Below the pieces are notes generated by a model. The model did not search any database. It saw nothing but the letters and a program-made list of their open reading frames with translations, and had not been told where the DNA came from. This document shows positions 53,326-62,717 of a stretch of DNA of 64,000 nt, one piece after another (within the stretch, counting starts at the first letter, position 1; each line of letters starts with the position of its first letter). The DNA lies in NCBI RefSeq assembly GCF_014650555.1, contig NZ_BMVE01000001.1:744001-808000 (forward strand), written 5' to 3'. Source of the DNA: Streptomyces goshikiensis (GTDB lineage: Bacteria > Actinomycetota > Actinomycetes > Streptomycetales > Streptomycetaceae). The translations under genes and the position numbers were made by a program.

Positions 53326-53746
53326 CCTCCCCGAGGCGGCCCTCGCCCGCCCCCCTGACCGCGTAGAGCGTCAGGGACAGGACGATCAGGCAGAAGATCA
53401 CCATCACGGCGGCGAAGACGCCCCAGCCGGCGAGCCCGACGGCGAGGGCGCCGAGCACTCCGTGGACGACGGCGGCGGCGATGAGCACGACCCGGGCGAC
53501 ACGCCCGGGCCCGAGGTCCCGTACGGCGGCCACCGCGAGCAGGACCGCGCACAGCAGCAGGAAGGCGCCCATGACGGCGCCCAGCGCGTAGGTCGCCTTC
53601 GACATGACATCGGGATCGCTGCCCGCGATGGACATCGACTGGTTCGCGGTGGTCCGGCCCAGGACGACGTGGACCAGGACGAGGACGGCCGCTTCCGCGA
53701 CGAGCACGATCGCGGCCAGCCCGGCCACGATTCTGCGCAGCAGCAC
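53306..53746 (-). CDS. Four-TM membrane protein, hypothetical
   Basis: 146 residues with four membrane segments: [93 protein letters not shown] polar stretch [19 protein letters not shown] connects spans 1 and 2. GTG 53746 has GGGAG upstream; an ATG further upstream gives a non-membrane extension from intergenic sequence. No family recognised. It ends inside maf on the other strand. Confidence 0.8.
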   Translation of the reverse strand: MLLRRIVAGLAAIVLVAEAAVLVLVHVVLGRTTANQSMSIAGSDPDVMSKATYALGAVMGAFLLLCAVLLAVAAVRDLGPGRVARVVLIAAAVVHGVLGALAVGLAGWGVFAAVMVIFCLIVLSLTLYAVRGAGEGRLGEVTPTGP

Positions 53747-54179
53747 GACGCACCCACTCCCACCCGGCACAGCACGGCACAGCACGGCACAAGCCCGTTC
53801 GACGCCTGGAGGCTACTAACGGGTAATCCGGTGGACAAGGGTTCGGCGCCTGTTCGTTGCGCGGCGGCGCCTCCTCACCCCCTCGCGCACGGCCCGGAAA
53901 AGCGGCGCGCGGGGGCCCGGCAGCAAAGAATGCCTAGGCCGTTCGTAGGGACTCCACAAAGAATCGGCGCGGCCCGCTGGCCCGGTGGACAGAGACCTCG
54001 TATGGGCGACGGGGTTACTGTGCAGTCGGGGATCCCCCTGACCTGGGGCGCCACAAGGGTTTTCCGGACTCAAGGTGTACTCGAATCACACTCCGTGTGG
54101 GCAAGCTCACCTATGGGGAAGGGTCGAAAGGCCGTGTGGGCTGTCCCTAAACTCAGCTTGTTCCAAGGAGGGAGCCATC
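53747..54179 (+). other. Promoter region upstream of accA
   Basis: 433 bp without a convincing gene. A small hairpin CACACTCCGTGTG is at 54087-54099. TAAACT (54148-54153) may be the -10 of accA, 27 bp before its start, with AAGGAGGGAG as ribosome binding site. Another -10-like TACTGT lies at 54016-54021. Confidence 0.4.
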
Positions 54180-55934
54180 GTGCGCAAGGTGCTCATCGCC
54201 AACCGTGGCGAAATCGCTGTCCGCGTTGCCCGGGCCTGCCGGGACGCCGGGATCGCCAGCGTAGCCGTCTACGCCGATCCGGACCGGGACGCTCTGCACG
54301 TCCGCGCGGCCGACGAAGCTTTCGCGTTGGGCGGTGACACCCCGGCCGCGAGTTACCTGGACATCGCGAAGGTCCTTCAGGCCGCGGCCGATTCGGGTGC
54401 CGACGCCATTCACCCCGGATACGGGTTCCTGTCGGAGAACGCCGAATTCGCGCAGGCCGTCCTCGACGCGGGCCTGACCTGGATCGGTCCGCCGCCGCAG
54501 GCCATCCGTGACCTCGGTGACAAGGTCGCCGCCCGTCACATCGCGCAGCGCGCCGGCGCCCCGCTGGTCGCCGGCACCCCGGACCCGGTCTCGGGTGCGG
54601 AGGAGGTCGTGGCCTTCGCGAAGGAGCACGGCCTGCCCATCGCGATCAAGGCCGCCTTCGGTGGTGGCGGCCGCGGCCTCAAGGTCGCCCGCACCCTCGA
54701 AGAGGTGCCCGAGCTCTACGACTCCGCCGTGCGCGAGGCCGTGGCCGCCTTCGGCCGCGGCGAGTGCTTCGTCGAGCGCTACCTCGACAGGCCGCGGCAC
54801 GTCGAGACCCAGTGTCTGGCCGACTCCCACGGCAACGTGGTCGTCGTCTCCACGCGTGACTGCTCGCTGCAGCGCCGCCACCAGAAGCTGGTGGAGGAGG
54901 CTCCCGCGCCGTTCCTGACGGAGGAGCAGAACGCGGAGCTGTACGCCGCGTCGAAGGCGATCCTGAAGGAAGCCGGCTACGTCGGCGCCGGCACCGTCGA
55001 GTTCCTCGTCGGCACCGACGGCACGATCTCCTTCCTGGAGGTCAACACCCGCCTCCAGGTCGAGCACCCGGTCACCGAAGAGGTCACCGGCATCGACCTG
55101 GTCCGCGAGATGTTCCGCATCGCCGACGGCGAGGAGCTCGGCTACGGGGACCCCGTGCTGCGCGGTCACTCGTTCGAGTTCCGCATCAACGGCGAGGACC
55201 CGGGCCGCGGCTTCCTGCCCGCCCCGGGCACCGTCACCCGGTTCGCCCCGCCGTCGGGTCCGGGCGTCCGCCTCGACGCGGGCGTCGAGTCCGGCTCCGT
55301 GATCGGCCCGGCGTGGGACTCGCTCCTCGCCAAGCTGATCGTCACGGGCGCCACCCGCGAGCAGGCCCTGCAGCGCGCGGCCCGCGCGCTGGCCGAGTTC
55401 GAGATCGAGGGCATGGCCACCGCCGTGCCGTTCCACCGCGCGGTCGTCGTCGACCCGGCGTTCACCTCGGACCCCTTCCGGGTCCACACCCGGTGGATCG
55501 AGACCGAGTTCGTCAACGAGATCCCGGCGTTCGCGGCTCCCGCCGCGGACGACGCGGAGGACGAGCCGGGCCGCGAGACGGTCGTCGTCGAGGTCGGCGG
55601 CAAGCGCCTCGAAGTCTCCCTGCCGTCCTCGCTCGGCATGACCCTGGCCCGTACGGCCGCCGCCGGCGGCGCGAAGCCGAAGCGCCGCGCCGCGAAGAAG
55701 TCCGGGCCGGCCGCGTCGGGCGACACGCTCGCCTCGCCGATGCAGGGCACGATCGTCAAGGTCGCGGTCGAGGAGGGCCAGCAGGTGGCCGCGGGCGACC
55801 TGATCGTCGTCCTGGAAGCCATGAAGATGGAACAGCCTCTGAACGCGCACCGCGCGGGCACCGTCGTGGGTCTCACCGCCGAGGTCGGCGCGAGCCTCAC
55901 CTCGGGCGCCACGATCTGCGAGATCAAGGACTGA
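54180..55934 (+). CDS. accA2: Acetyl/propionyl-CoA carboxylase alpha subunit (biotin carboxylase + BCCP)
   Basis: 584 residues. The biotin carboxylase domain (1-445) shows [41 protein letters not shown]-grasp [32 protein letters not shown] and [16 protein letters not shown]. After a Lys/Ala linker, the biotinyl domain has the attachment site EAMKMEQ (K549). It carboxylates biotin and supplies it to PccB, making (methyl)malonyl-CoA for lipids and polyketides. GTG 54180 follows AAGGAGGGAGCCATC. A U-tract terminator follows the gene. Confidence 0.95.
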   Translation: MRKVLIANRGEIAVRVARACRDAGIASVAVYADPDRDALHVRAADEAFALGGDTPAASYLDIAKVLQAAADSGADAIHPGYGFLSENAEFAQAVLDAGLTWIGPPPQAIRDLGDKVAARHIAQRAGAPLVAGTPDPVSGAEEVVAFAKEHGLPIAIKAAFGGGGRGLKVARTLEEVPELYDSAVREAVAAFGRGECFVERYLDRPRHVETQCLADSHGNVVVVSTRDCSLQRRHQKLVEEAPAPFLTEEQNAELYAASKAILKEAGYVGAGTVEFLVGTDGTISFLEVNTRLQVEHPVTEEVTGIDLVREMFRIADGEELGYGDPVLRGHSFEFRINGEDPGRGFLPAPGTVTRFAPPSGPGVRLDAGVESGSVIGPAWDSLLAKLIVTGATREQALQRAARALAEFEIEGMATAVPFHRAVVVDPAFTSDPFRVHTRWIETEFVNEIPAFAAPAADDAEDEPGRETVVVEVGGKRLEVSLPSSLGMTLARTAAAGGAKPKRRAAKKSGPAASGDTLASPMQGTIVKVAVEEGQQVAAGDLIVVLEAMKMEQPLNAHRAGTVVGLTAEVGASLTSGATICEIKD

Positions 55935-55946
55935 CACGCGTGACGA

Positions 55947-55985
55947 CGGGGTTCCCGGGGCGCCTGCCCCGGGAACCCCGTTTTT
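55947..55985 (+). terminator. Intrinsic terminator of accA
   Basis: CGGGGTTCCCGGGGC (55947-55961) and GCCCCGGGAACCCCG (55966-55980) form a 15-bp stem with a 4-nt loop followed directly by TTTTT, a rare canonical terminator in this G+C-rich sequence. Confidence 0.93.
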
Positions 55986-56009
55986 CATGTGCGGCGGCGG
56001 CGAACCGCC

Positions 56010-56966
56010 CTAGCGGCGTCGCATGTCGGCCACGCGGGCCCGGTCGCCGGCGGCCTGCTGCTCCAGCATCCCGGCCGGCGCGCTCCGCAGCTGGGCCGTA
56101 GGCCCGCCCCGCCGCTGGACGGGCAGCGGGGACTCCCGGCGCGGCCGCCGGCCCACCATGGCGCCGTCCCCGCCGGGGGCGACGGCGGCGCCCGCCACGG
56201 TGATCTGGACGCCCTGGTCCGCCAGTGCCTGGAGCTCCGTACCGGCCCGGTCGTCGTGCGGCGGGGGCTCGTCCGTCACCAGCCGCGTCATCACGTCCGT
56301 CGGCACGGTCTGGAACATGGTGTCCGTGCCCAGCTTCGTGTGGTCGGCGAGCACCACCACCTCCGCCGCCGCCTGCACCAGCGCCCGGTCCACGCTCGCG
56401 GAGAGCATGTTCGAGGTGGAGAGCCCGCGCTCGGCGGTCAGACCGCTCCCCGACAGGAAGGCCCGCGACACCCGCAGGCCCTGGAGGGACTGCTCGGCCC
56501 CGCTGCCGACGAGCGCGTAGTTGGACCCGCGCAGGGTGCCGCCGGTCATCACCACTTCCACCCGGTTGGCGTGGGCCAGGGCCTGCGCGACCAGCAGGGA
56601 GTTGGTGACGACGGTCAGGCCGGGCACCCGCGCGAGCCGGCGGGCCAGCTCCTGGGTGGTGGTACCCGCGCCGACGACCACGGCCTCGCCTTCTTCGACG
56701 AGGCTCGCCGCGACATCGGCGATGGCGGTCTTCTCCGCCGTCGCGAGATGGGACTTTTGCGGAAAGCCGGACTCCCGCGTGAAACCGCCCGGCAATACCG
56801 CACCGCCGTGCCGGCGGTCGAGGAGTCCTTCTGCCTCCAGTGCCCGCACGTCCCGCCGTACGGTCACTTCGGAGGTCTGGACGACGCGGGCGAGCTCCCG
56901 GAGCGATACCGCTCCGTTGGCCCGCACCATTTCGAGGATCAATTGGCGACGTTCTGCAGCGAACAC
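56010..56966 (-). CDS. DeoR/GlpR family transcriptional regulator
   Basis: 318 residues. DeoR HTH: FAAERRQLILEMVRANGAVSLRELARVVQTSEVTVRRDVRALEAEGLLDRRHGGAV. Sugar-phosphate-sensing DeoRC domain: KTAIADVAASLVEEGEAVVVGAGTTTQELARRL, VVTNSLLVAQAL, VVMTGGTLRGSNYALVG, FLSGSGLTAERGLSTSN, VVLADHTKLG. A ~50-residue Arg/Pro-rich tail extends past the usual family end (ERRGGPTAQLRSAPAG-like), possibly disordered. TACTGT (56979-56974, minus strand) is 7 nt before GTG 56966, so the mRNA is leaderless. Targets unknown; nucleoside salvage genes at 59.3-61.8 kb are candidates. Confidence 0.9.
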   Translation of the reverse strand: MFAAERRQLILEMVRANGAVSLRELARVVQTSEVTVRRDVRALEAEGLLDRRHGGAVLPGGFTRESGFPQKSHLATAEKTAIADVAASLVEEGEAVVVGAGTTTQELARRLARVPGLTVVTNSLLVAQALAHANRVEVVMTGGTLRGSNYALVGSGAEQSLQGLRVSRAFLSGSGLTAERGLSTSNMLSASVDRALVQAAAEVVVLADHTKLGTDTMFQTVPTDVMTRLVTDEPPPHDDRAGTELQALADQGVQITVAGAAVAPGGDGAMVGRRPRRESPLPVQRRGGPTAQLRSAPAGMLEQQAAGDRARVADMRRR

Positions 56967-57141
56967 GAAACTGACAGTAACGCCAACGACCGTCTGGTTT
57001 CAGCTCTTTACGCCGGAATACCGAAGTTGTTCATAAGGCGGGGCGACTAGTGGTATACGCGTTTCGAAGAGTGCGTGAACTTCTCACCGCTGTGGTCGAC
57101 CCCGCCCCAAACCCCCTGCGGCGCAAGGCGGTTGCCCGGGA

Positions 57142-58581
57142 TCAGGCCTCCCCGGCGGCCTTCCGCGTGTGCAACTGGCGTGCCACCTCGGCGATCGATC
57201 CCGACAGGGAGGGGTACACGGTGAACGCGTTTGCGATCTGCTCGACCGTCAGGTTGTTGTCGACCGCGATCGAGATCGGGTGGATGAGCTCGCTCGCGCG
57301 CGGCGAGACGACGACGCCGCCCACCACGATGCCGGTGCCCGGGCGGCAGAACATCTTCACGAAGCCGTCCCGGATGCCCTGCATCTTGGCGCGCGGGTTG
57401 CGCAGCAGCGGCAGCTTCACGACACGGGCGTCGATCTTCCCGGAGTCCACGTCGGCCTGCGTGTAACCGACGGTGGCGATCTCCGGGTCGGTGAAGACGT
57501 TCGACGACACCGTCTTCAGGTTCAGCGGGGCCACCGCGTCGCCCAGGAAGTGGTACATCGCGATGCGCCCCTGCATGGCGGCGACGGAGGCCAGCGCGAA
57601 GACGCCGGTCACGTCTCCGGCGGCGTACACGCCGGGGGCGGAGGTGCGCGAGACCTTGTCGGTCCAGATGTGGCCGGACTCCTTGAGCCGGACCCCGGAC
57701 TCCTCCAGGTTCATGTTCCCGGTGTTCGGGATCGCGCCGACCGCCATCAGGCAGTGCGTGCCGGTGATGACCCGGCCGTCGGAGAGGGTGACCTCGACCC
57801 GGTCGCCCACCCGCTTGGCGGACTCGGCGCGGGAGCGGCCGATGACGTTCATGCCGCGGCGGCGGAAGACGTCCTCCAGGACGGCGGCGGCGTCCGGGTC
57901 CTCGCCGGGCAGCACCCGGTCGCGGGAGGAGACGAGGGTCACCCGGGAGCCGAGGGCCTGGTACGCGCCGGCGAACTCGGCGCCGGTCACACCGGAGCCG
58001 ACGACGATGAGCTCCTCCGGGAGCTCTTCGAGGTCGTAGACCTGGGTCCAGTTCAGGATGCGCTCGCCGTCGGGCATCGCGTCCGGGATCTCGCGGGGGT
58101 GGCCGCCGGTCGCGATCAGCACGGCGTCGGCCGTCAGGATCGTCTCCGTGCCGTCGGCGGCGGTGACGATGACGTCCCGGGTGCCGTCGATGCCCTGCGG
58201 GCCGCCGAGCTTGCCGCGGCCGCGCAGGACGCGGGCGCCGGCGCGGGTCACGGAGGCGGTGATGTCGTGCGACTGGGCCAGCGCGAGGCGCTTGACGCGG
58301 CGGTTGACCTTGCCGAGGTCCACGCCGACGACGCGCGCGGCCTGCTCGATGTGCGGGGTGTCGTCGGCGACGACGATGCCGAGCTCCTCGTACGAGGAGT
58401 CGAAGGTCGTCATCACCTCGGCGGTCGCGATGAGGGTCTTCGAGGGCACGCAGTCGGTGAGCACCGACGCCCCGCCCAGACCGTCGCAGTCGACGACGGT
58501 CACCTCCGCGCCGAGCTGGGCCCCTACGAGGGCCGCCTCATACCCGCCGGGTCCGCCGCCGATGATCACGATCCGGGTCAC
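57142..58581 (-). CDS. lpdA: NAD(P)H-quinone dehydrogenase / LpdA-type flavoprotein
   Basis: 479 residues of the pyridine nucleotide-disulfide reductase family. FAD motif TRIVIIGGGPGGYEAALVG, NAD(P) motif ELIVVGSGVTGAEFAGAYQALGS and C-terminal dimer domain are intact, but the redox site reads GLGGASVLTDCVPSKTL: the first Cys of CxxxxC is replaced, leaving one Cys. The C-terminal His-Glu pair is also missing (HPISIAVDNNLTVEQ). This matches mycobacterial LpdA, which reduces quinones rather than lipoamide. GTG 58581 has GGCGGAG upstream. Divergent from the gamma-glutamylcyclotransferase gene. Confidence 0.92.
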   Translation of the reverse strand: MTRIVIIGGGPGGYEAALVGAQLGAEVTVVDCDGLGGASVLTDCVPSKTLIATAEVMTTFDSSYEELGIVVADDTPHIEQAARVVGVDLGKVNRRVKRLALAQSHDITASVTRAGARVLRGRGKLGGPQGIDGTRDVIVTAADGTETILTADAVLIATGGHPREIPDAMPDGERILNWTQVYDLEELPEELIVVGSGVTGAEFAGAYQALGSRVTLVSSRDRVLPGEDPDAAAVLEDVFRRRGMNVIGRSRAESAKRVGDRVEVTLSDGRVITGTHCLMAVGAIPNTGNMNLEESGVRLKESGHIWTDKVSRTSAPGVYAAGDVTGVFALASVAAMQGRIAMYHFLGDAVAPLNLKTVSSNVFTDPEIATVGYTQADVDSGKIDARVVKLPLLRNPRAKMQGIRDGFVKMFCRPGTGIVVGGVVVSPRASELIHPISIAVDNNLTVEQIANAFTVYPSLSGSIAEVARQLHTRKAAGEA

Positions 58582-58766
58582 GAAAACTCCGCCTCACGTC
58601 TACCCGGCCGGCTGCCGCCCCGGCCGGGGCTTCCGGGGGTCTCCCCGGGGGATGCATTCCGTGCTCCATTGTCCCGCACGCTTCAAGGTGCTTCTCCCCC
58701 GGTCCGGCCATCCGTGAGGACGGCCGGACACGCCGCCCGCGCCGCCCCTCCCGTACCCTCGACCTC

Positions 58767-59204
58767 ATGTCGCTCTACGCCGCGTACGCCGGCAACCTCG
58801 ACCCGCGGCTGATGACGCGCCGCGCACCCCATTCGCCGCTGCGCGGCACGGGCTGGATCAACGACTGGCGGCTGACCTTCGGCGGCGAGCAGATGGGCTG
58901 GGAGGGCGCGCTGGCGACGATCGTCGAAGCCCCGCGCCACCAGGTCTTCGTCGCCCTGTACGACATCGCGCCGCTGGACGAGGACTCCATGGACCGGTGG
59001 GAGGGCGTCGGGCTGGACATCTACCGCCGCATGCGCATCCGCGTCCACACCCTGGACGGCGAGGAGGCGGCCTGGTGCTACGTCCTCAACGGCTACGAGG
59101 GCGGCCTCCCCTCGGCCCGCTACCTCGGTGAGATCGCCGACGCCGCCGAATCCGCGGGCGCCCCGCACGACTACGTGATGGAGGTGCGCAAGCGCCCCTG
59201 CTGA
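58767..59204 (+). CDS. Gamma-glutamylcyclotransferase family protein
   Basis: 145 residues of the GGCT/AIG2-like fold: [15 protein letters not shown] (substrate loop, usually YGSNL), [57 protein letters not shown] and [19 protein letters not shown]. It is predicted to release 5-oxoproline from gamma-glutamyl amines; the substrate in a mycothiol organism is not glutathione and remains open. TACCCT (58754-58759) is 7 nt before the ATG (leaderless). Confidence 0.88.
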   Translation: MSLYAAYAGNLDPRLMTRRAPHSPLRGTGWINDWRLTFGGEQMGWEGALATIVEAPRHQVFVALYDIAPLDEDSMDRWEGVGLDIYRRMRIRVHTLDGEEAAWCYVLNGYEGGLPSARYLGEIADAAESAGAPHDYVMEVRKRPC

Positions 59205-59314
59205 CGCCGGGGGAACACGGAGGGACGTTTCGGCGGAAACGACAAGGCAACGATCCGAACACCGTGAGCTGCGCCATCTACGCGCGTAGGCAATGCTCGG
59301 TTACGCTCGTCAGC

Positions 59315-60121
59315 GTGAACGCATCTGTTACCGACCCCTTCGCCGACGCCACCGCCGCAGCCGCCCGTCTGCGTGAGCTGACCGGCGCCGAAACCCACGA
59401 TGTCGCCCTCGTCATGGGCTCCGGCTGGGCCCCCGCCGCAGAGGCGCTGGGCGTGCCCGAGGCGGAGTTCCCCGTCACCGAGCTGCCCGGCTTCCCGCCC
59501 CCCGCCGTCGAGGGCCACGGCGGCAAGATCCGCTCGTACAAGATCGGCGACAAGCGTGCGCTGCTCTTCCTCGGCCGGACCCACTTCTACGAGGGCCGCG
59601 GCGTCGCCGCCGTCGCCCACGGTGTCCGCACCGCCGTCGCCGCCGGCTGCAAGACCGTCGTCCTGACCAACGGCTGCGGCGGCCTGCGCGAGGGCATGAC
59701 CCCGGGCCAGCCCGTCCTGATCAGCGACCACCTGAACCTCACCGCGACCTCGCCGATCGTCGGCGCCAACTTCGTGGACCTCACCGACCTCTACTCGCCC
59801 CGCCTGCGCGCGATGTGCAAGGAGATCGACGAGACCCTCGAAGAGGGCGTCTACGTCCAGTTCCCCGGCCCGCACTACGAGACCCCGGCCGAGATCAACA
59901 TGATCCGCGTCATGGGCGCCGACCTGGTCGGCATGTCCACCGTGCTGGAGGCCATCGCCGCCCGTGAGGCCGGCGCCGAGGTGCTCGGCATCTCGCTGGT
60001 CACCAACCTGGCGGCGGGCATCTCCGGCGAGCCGCTGAACCACGAAGAGGTGCTCCAGGCCGGCCGCGACTCGGCCGCGCGCATGGGCAAGCTGCTCACC
60101 CAGGTGCTCGCCCGCATCTGA
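59315..60121 (+). CDS. punA: Purine-nucleoside phosphorylase
   Basis: 268 residues, trimeric PNP family. Phosphate loop [120 protein letters not shown] (substrate Glu, Met and Asn). It splits purine nucleosides to base plus ribose 1-phosphate. GTG 59315 is preceded by TACGCT (59302-59307) at 7 nt, so leaderless; the upstream frame from 59264 overlaps promoter sequence. The phosphosugar mutase gene follows after 44 bp, suggesting an operon. Confidence 0.94.
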   Translation: MNASVTDPFADATAAAARLRELTGAETHDVALVMGSGWAPAAEALGVPEAEFPVTELPGFPPPAVEGHGGKIRSYKIGDKRALLFLGRTHFYEGRGVAAVAHGVRTAVAAGCKTVVLTNGCGGLREGMTPGQPVLISDHLNLTATSPIVGANFVDLTDLYSPRLRAMCKEIDETLEEGVYVQFPGPHYETPAEINMIRVMGADLVGMSTVLEAIAAREAGAEVLGISLVTNLAAGISGEPLNHEEVLQAGRDSAARMGKLLTQVLARI

Positions 60122-60165
60122 CACGGCACAGGCACCGGCACCGTACGAGAGACAAGGCGGAAGTA

Positions 60166-61815
60166 GTGCAGGAACAGGACGACCTGATCACCCGGGCCCG
60201 GGCCTGGCTGGCCGAGGACCCGGACCAGGAGACGGCGGACGAGCTCGCCAAGCTCATCGAGTCCGGCGACACCGCCGAACTCGCGGACCGCTTCTCCGGC
60301 ACCCTGCAGTTCGGCACCGCCGGACTGCGCGGCGAGATCGGCGCGGGCCCGATGCGGATGAACCGCTCCGTGGTCATCCGCGCGGCGGCGGGCCTGGCGG
60401 CCTACCTGCGGGCCCAGGGGCACGCCGACGGCCTGGTCGTCGTCGGCTACGACGCCCGCTACAAGTCCGCGGACTTCGCCCGTGACACCGCGGCCGTCAT
60501 GACCGGCGCCGGACTGCGCGCGGCCGTCCTGCCCCGGCCACTGCCGACGCCGGTCCTCGCGTACGCCATAAGGCACCTGGGTGCCGTCGCCGGCGTCGAG
60601 GTGACCGCGAGCCACAACCCGCCCCGGGACAACGGCTACAAGGTCTACCTGGGCGACGGCTCGCAGATCGTCTCCCCGGCGGACGAGGAGATCGCGCGGG
60701 AGATCGCGCGCGTCGGCACGCTCGCCTCCGTCCCCCGCCCGGAGTCCGGCTGGGAGGACCTCGGTGACGAGGTCCTGGAGGCCTACCTGGCGCGTACGGA
60801 CGCGGTCCTGACCCCCGGCTCCCCCCGGGGCGTGCGGACCGTCTACACGGCCATGCACGGCGTCGGCAAGGACGTCGTCATGGCGGCGTTCGCCCGCGCC
60901 GGCTTCCCGACCCCGGTGCTGGTGGCCGAGCAGGCGGAGCCTGACCCGGCCTTCCCGACGGTCGCCTTCCCCAACCCGGAGGAGCCGGGCGCGATGGACC
61001 TGTCCTTCGCGAAGGCCGCCGAGGCCGGGCCTGACATCGTCATCGCGAACGACCCGGACGCGGACCGCTGCGCCGTGGCGGTCCCGACCGCCGACGGCGG
61101 CTGGCGGATGCTGCGGGGCGACGAGGTGGGCGCGCTGCTGGCGGCCCACCTGGTCCACAAGGGGGCGCGGGGCGTCTTCGCTGAGTCGATCGTCTCGTCC
61201 TCCCTCCTCGGCCGGATCGCGGAGGCGGCGGGCGTGGGCTACGAGGAGACCCTGACGGGCTTCAAGTGGATCTCGCGCGTCGAGGGCCTGCGCTACGGCT
61301 ACGAGGAGGCGCTCGGCTACTGCGTGGACCCCGAGGGCGTCCGCGACAAGGACGGCATCACCGCCGCGCTGCTGGTGGCGGAGCTGGCCTCGGAGCTCAA
61401 GGAGCAGGGCCGCACGCTGACCGACCTGCTGGACGACCTGGCGATGGCCCACGGGCTGCACGCCACCGACCAGCTGTCGGTCCGCGTCTCGGACCTGTCG
61501 GTCATCGCCAACGCGATGGCGGCGCTGCGCACGCGGCCGCCGGCGGCCCTGGCGGGCCTGCGCGTCGTCTCGGCGGAGGACCTCGCCCAGGGGACGGCGG
61601 CGCTGCCCCCGACGGACGGCCTGCGGTACTACCTGGACGGCGACTACAAGGCCCGGGTGATCGTCCGCCCGTCGGGCACGGAGCCGAAGCTGAAGTGCTA
61701 CCTGGAGGTCGTGGTCCCGGTGGCGGACGCCGCCGACCTCACCCCGGCCCGCGGCCGGGGCCAGGACGTCCTGGACGCCATCAAGAAGGACCTGGCGGCC
61801 GCGGCCGGGATCTGA
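60166..61815 (+). CDS. Phospho-sugar mutase (phosphopentomutase/phosphomannomutase type)
   Basis: 549 residues, alpha-D-phosphohexomutase superfamily. LQFGTAGLRGEIGAGPMRMNRSVV, VVVGYDARYKSADFARDTAAVM, active-site Ser149 in GVEVTASHNPPRDNGYKVYLGDG, metal loop NDPDADRCAVAVPT, sugar loop and phosphate loop RVIVRPSGTEPKLKCYLEV. Its place directly after purine-nucleoside phosphorylase suggests it converts ribose 1-phosphate to ribose 5-phosphate, as PGM2-like enzymes do. GTG 60166 follows AAGGCGGAAG. A 13-bp-stem terminator follows the gene. Confidence 0.92.
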   Translation: MQEQDDLITRARAWLAEDPDQETADELAKLIESGDTAELADRFSGTLQFGTAGLRGEIGAGPMRMNRSVVIRAAAGLAAYLRAQGHADGLVVVGYDARYKSADFARDTAAVMTGAGLRAAVLPRPLPTPVLAYAIRHLGAVAGVEVTASHNPPRDNGYKVYLGDGSQIVSPADEEIAREIARVGTLASVPRPESGWEDLGDEVLEAYLARTDAVLTPGSPRGVRTVYTAMHGVGKDVVMAAFARAGFPTPVLVAEQAEPDPAFPTVAFPNPEEPGAMDLSFAKAAEAGPDIVIANDPDADRCAVAVPTADGGWRMLRGDEVGALLAAHLVHKGARGVFAESIVSSSLLGRIAEAAGVGYEETLTGFKWISRVEGLRYGYEEALGYCVDPEGVRDKDGITAALLVAELASELKEQGRTLTDLLDDLAMAHGLHATDQLSVRVSDLSVIANAMAALRTRPPAALAGLRVVSAEDLAQGTAALPPTDGLRYYLDGDYKARVIVRPSGTEPKLKCYLEVVVPVADAADLTPARGRGQDVLDAIKKDLAAAAGI

Positions 61816-61911
61816 TCCCCCGCGCGCCCGACGGGTACCCCCGGCTCCGCACCGCCGGCCGGGTCCCGCGACCGGTGCCCGGCCCGGCCCGTCCGCCGGA
61901 CCGGACGCCCA

Positions 61912-61942
61912 TCGGCCCCCTGAGCCCGCCTCAGGGGGCCGA
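61912..61942 (+). terminator. Terminator after phosphosugar mutase gene
   Basis: TCGGCCCCCTGAG (61912-61924) and CTCAGGGGGCCGA (61930-61942) form a 13-bp perfect stem with a 5-nt loop, about 100 bp after the stop. Confidence 0.75.
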
Positions 61943-62031
61943 CCCCGTTCCCGGGACTCCCCCGGCGGCCCACCGCTGCGCGGAGCCGGTCCCCGCCCCG
62001 CCCTTCCACCGTTCCCCGGACTCCGCCCGGA

Positions 62032-62061
62032 CCCGCGCCTCAAACGCCGGCGAGGCTGGAA
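62032..62061 (+). repeat. Dispersed 30-bp repeat, copy 2
   Basis: An exact reverse complement of 9618-9647, with core CAAACGCCGGCGAGGCTGGA. It lies in the 269-bp gap between the convergent phosphosugar mutase and lipoprotein genes. Confidence 0.85.
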
Positions 62062-62084
62062 GATCCGGCCCCGCCGGGGTCCGG

Positions 62085-62717
62085 TCAGGAGGCCGTCGGC
62101 TTCGGGCGGACCACGTCGCCCAGGGTCGGGACCGATTCCGGCCGGGAGCGGACGGCGTCCGTGCACTCCCACGCCCGCGGCGGATCCGCGTCGGGCCCGC
62201 CCAGGACCACCGGCCCCGGCCCCGCCGCCACGGCCTCGCTGCCGGCCAGCGTGCACACGATCTGCGACAGCGCCACCGGCGGCAGGTCCTCCGGCCGCCG
62301 GCTCAGCCGCAGCGTCCCCGCCGGGTCGCCGGTCCGCGGCGGGGCCACGGTCAGCCCGCCCGGGACCCCGGTCGTGAACCCCGCGTCCCGTTCCCCGGCG
62401 GACGGCGTCCGCTCCAGCGCCTCCAGCAGCGCCTGCGCGGCCAGCACCACCGGATCGCGGCCGATCCGCTTCTCCGGCACCGGGACGACGCGCTCCACCC
62501 CGACCAGCTGCGAGCCGCAGACCAGCTCCACCGTGGCCCGGAACCCCTGGACCCCGCTCTGCGCGCCGGACGGCGCCTCCGGGGTGTCGCACGACACCCG
62601 CGAGGGCGCCGGGCCCACGTCGACCGGGACCGTCGTGGCCCGGATGCCGCAGCCGGACGTCCCGTACGCCAGCGTCGCCAGCACGACCCCGGACAGCGCC
62701 CTACGCGTCCACCTCAC
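62085..62717 (-). CDS. Lipoprotein downstream of AfsQ2-like kinase (GerMN-like)
   Basis: 210 residues. Signal RWTRRALSGVVLATLAYGTSGC with lipobox TSGC (C23). The body VELVCGSQLVGVERVVPVPEKRIGRDPVVLAAQALLEALERTP and GLTVAPPRTGDPAGTLRLSRRPEDLPPVALSQIVCTLAGSE resembles a GerMN-type domain found in extracytoplasmic lipoproteins of actinobacteria. Its GTG (62717) lies 17 bp inside the kinase gene, so it is coupled to it. It may sense or buffer the signal received by the kinase; in the AfsQ locus a lipoprotein gene follows afsQ2. Confidence 0.8.
   Translation of the reverse strand: MRWTRRALSGVVLATLAYGTSGCGIRATTVPVDVGPAPSRVSCDTPEAPSGAQSGVQGFRATVELVCGSQLVGVERVVPVPEKRIGRDPVVLAAQALLEALERTPSAGERDAGFTTGVPGGLTVAPPRTGDPAGTLRLSRRPEDLPPVALSQIVCTLAGSEAVAAGPGPVVLGGPDADPPRAWECTDAVRSRPESVPTLGDVVRPKPTAS

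Noticed and set aside
53816..54073. An 85-codon minus-strand open frame upstream of accA
   Set aside because: It lies in the promoter region, is Arg/Pro-rich, and has no ribosome binding site.
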